5,394 nt of DNA from positions 3,346 to 8,739 of the forward strand of contig DLMV01000060.1 in the NCBI GenBank assembly GCA_002478225.1, read 5' to 3'. Made by a program: the position numbers and the translations under genes. The notes under the pieces are model-generated. The model saw only the letters and a program-made list of their open reading frames with translations, was not told the DNA's origin and made no database searches. Shown here in pieces: positions 4,489 through 5,394 of the stretch (positions are counted from its first letter, which is position 1; the number at the start of each line of letters is the position of its first letter). This DNA comes from Deltaproteobacteria bacterium UBA7527 (GTDB lineage Bacteria > Desulfobacterota > Syntrophorhabdia > Syntrophorhabdales > Syntrophorhabdaceae).

Positions 4489-5394
4489 TTAATACAGCCC
4501 CTTCACCTTACCGGTCTCCACATCGACGTCAATCCTTCTGAACGCTGGGTCTGAGCCTGTGCCAGGCATTAGATTTATAGAACCTGCAACAGGGCAAAGG
4601 AACCTGGCCCCTGAAAACACCAATATATCCCTGATAGGCAAGGTCCACCCCCTGGGCACGCCTTTCAGCTCCGGGTCGTGGGACAGGCTAAGATGGGTCT
4701 TGACCATCATGGTAAAGTAATCCTTCTTATCCGGGTCTTTTTCTAACCTTTCTGCTTTCTCCTCCACCCCGGGCAGCCACAGCACTTTATCTGCGCCATA
4801 GATATTCTTTGCGATCAGATCGACCCTCTCCACCAACGGCATCTCAACAGGATATAGGAACTGAAAATTTACATCCTCATTACAGGCGTCGATCACGGCA
4901 TCCGCCAGTTCCAGGGCGCCCTCTCCTCCCTTTTGCCATGACTCCGAAACCGCTACGCGCGCGCCTTCAGCCTCGGCTATCCTTTTCACAAGCCTCAGTT
5001 CCTCCTTTGTGTCGGTATTGAAGCTGTTGATGCATACAACAGGTTTAACGCCCGACAGCTTGACCGTCCGTATGTGGTGGACAAGGTTCGGCAGACCTTT
5101 CTCTAATAATTGCAAATTCTCTTCCCTGTATTCAGCAGGGAGGGGCAATCCCGGCGCCACCCTGGGGCCTCCGCCATGCATCTTCAGTGCCCTGATCGAT
5201 GCGGTAATGACGGACACATTCGGCTTAAGCCCGCTGATCCTGCATTTAACGTTCCAGAACTTCTCGAACCCTATGTCGGACGCAAACCCGCTCTCTGTAA
5301 CGTGATAATCAAATAATTTCAGGCCGACCATGTCGGCGATGATCGACGACTGCCCGATGGCGATATTCGCGAACGGTCCCGCATGGACCAGGAC
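4489..5394 (-). CDS. fhs: formate-tetrahydrofolate ligase, C-terminal part (5' end beyond window)
   Basis: The last 301 residues of formate-tetrahydrofolate ligase (10-formyl-THF synthetase), a cytoplasmic enzyme joining formate to tetrahydrofolate with ATP. It is an early step of the methyl branch of the Wood-Ljungdahl pathway and a source of C1 units. The family is usually 550-600 residues, so a little over half is seen. Visible hallmarks are VLVHAGPFANIAIGQSS (fragment residues 1-17), YHVTESGFASDIGFEKFW (30-47), the family signature TASIRALKMHGGGP (64-77), WQKGGEGALELADA, and the C-terminal PVAGSINLMPGTGSDPAFRR with a VDVETGKVKGLY end. GQSS replaces the HGxxS of acetogen-type enzymes such as that of Moorella, pointing to another subfamily. 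The frame is open to base 5394, so the methionine at 5331 is internal. No clear terminator hairpin follows the stop; heptamer array C begins almost at once. Confidence 0.97.
   Translation of the reverse strand, partial: VLVHAGPFANIAIGQSSIIADMVGLKLFDYHVTESGFASDIGFEKFWNVKCRISGLKPNVSVITASIRALKMHGGGPRVAPGLPLPAEYREENLQLLEKGLPNLVHHIRTVKLSGVKPVVCINSFNTDTKEELRLVKRIAEAEGARVAVSESWQKGGEGALELADAVIDACNEDVNFQFLYPVEMPLVERVDLIAKNIYGADKVLWLPGVEEKAERLEKDPDKKDYFTMMVKTHLSLSHDPELKGVPRGWTLPIRDILVFSGARFLCPVAGSINLMPGTGSDPAFRRIDVDVETGKVKGLY

Noticed and set aside
4809..5316. Several plus-strand frames across the fhs region
   Set aside because: They are shadows of the strongly recognisable formate-tetrahydrofolate ligase on the minus strand.

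Overview
The window looks like chromosomal DNA of an anaerobic bacterium of moderate GC. The formate-tetrahydrofolate ligase fragment belongs to the subtype with GQSS and LSLSHDP-type motifs, and the polyferredoxin is rich in iron-sulfur motifs. Both would fit Desulfobacterota or a related acetogenic, syntrophic or sulfate-reducing lineage. This placement is an inference from protein style and was not tested by a search.

Layout. Almost everything is on the minus strand. At the right edge (4489-5394) is the C-terminal part of fhs, the formate-tetrahydrofolate ligase of C1 metabolism. A small plus-strand gene for a secreted four-cysteine protein (4111-4380) converges on it. A 329 bp gene-free stretch (3782-4110) holds a TGTCAT...ATGACA palindromic element and a long degenerate 7-bp repeat array. 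Next comes a tight five-gene minus-strand operon (3781 down to 587): a six-helix DsbD/UreH-like membrane protein with paired intramembrane cysteines, a NapH/CcoG-like membrane polyferredoxin, a membrane-anchored protein with a D-x-S-x-D-G-x-x-D loop, a DUF2569-type protein and a DUF2784-type protein. After a 138 bp intergenic region with a candidate promoter and hairpin, the left edge holds a VOC-fold gene resembling methylmalonyl-CoA epimerase, cut off by the window start.

How the genes may work together. The first two operon genes overlap by ATGA. Together they look like a membrane redox module that carries electrons through iron-sulfur clusters and possibly a thiol pair. The other three genes encode small membrane or membrane-anchored proteins of unknown role. 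No acceptor protein (thioredoxin-like, cytochrome or reductase) is visible in the window.

The least expected signal is non-coding. Three places (1008-1042, 3963-4061, 4395-4486) carry degenerate tandem repeats with a strict 7-bp period. Two of them touch a stop codon, and one also supplies the purine-rich ribosome binding region of the next gene.
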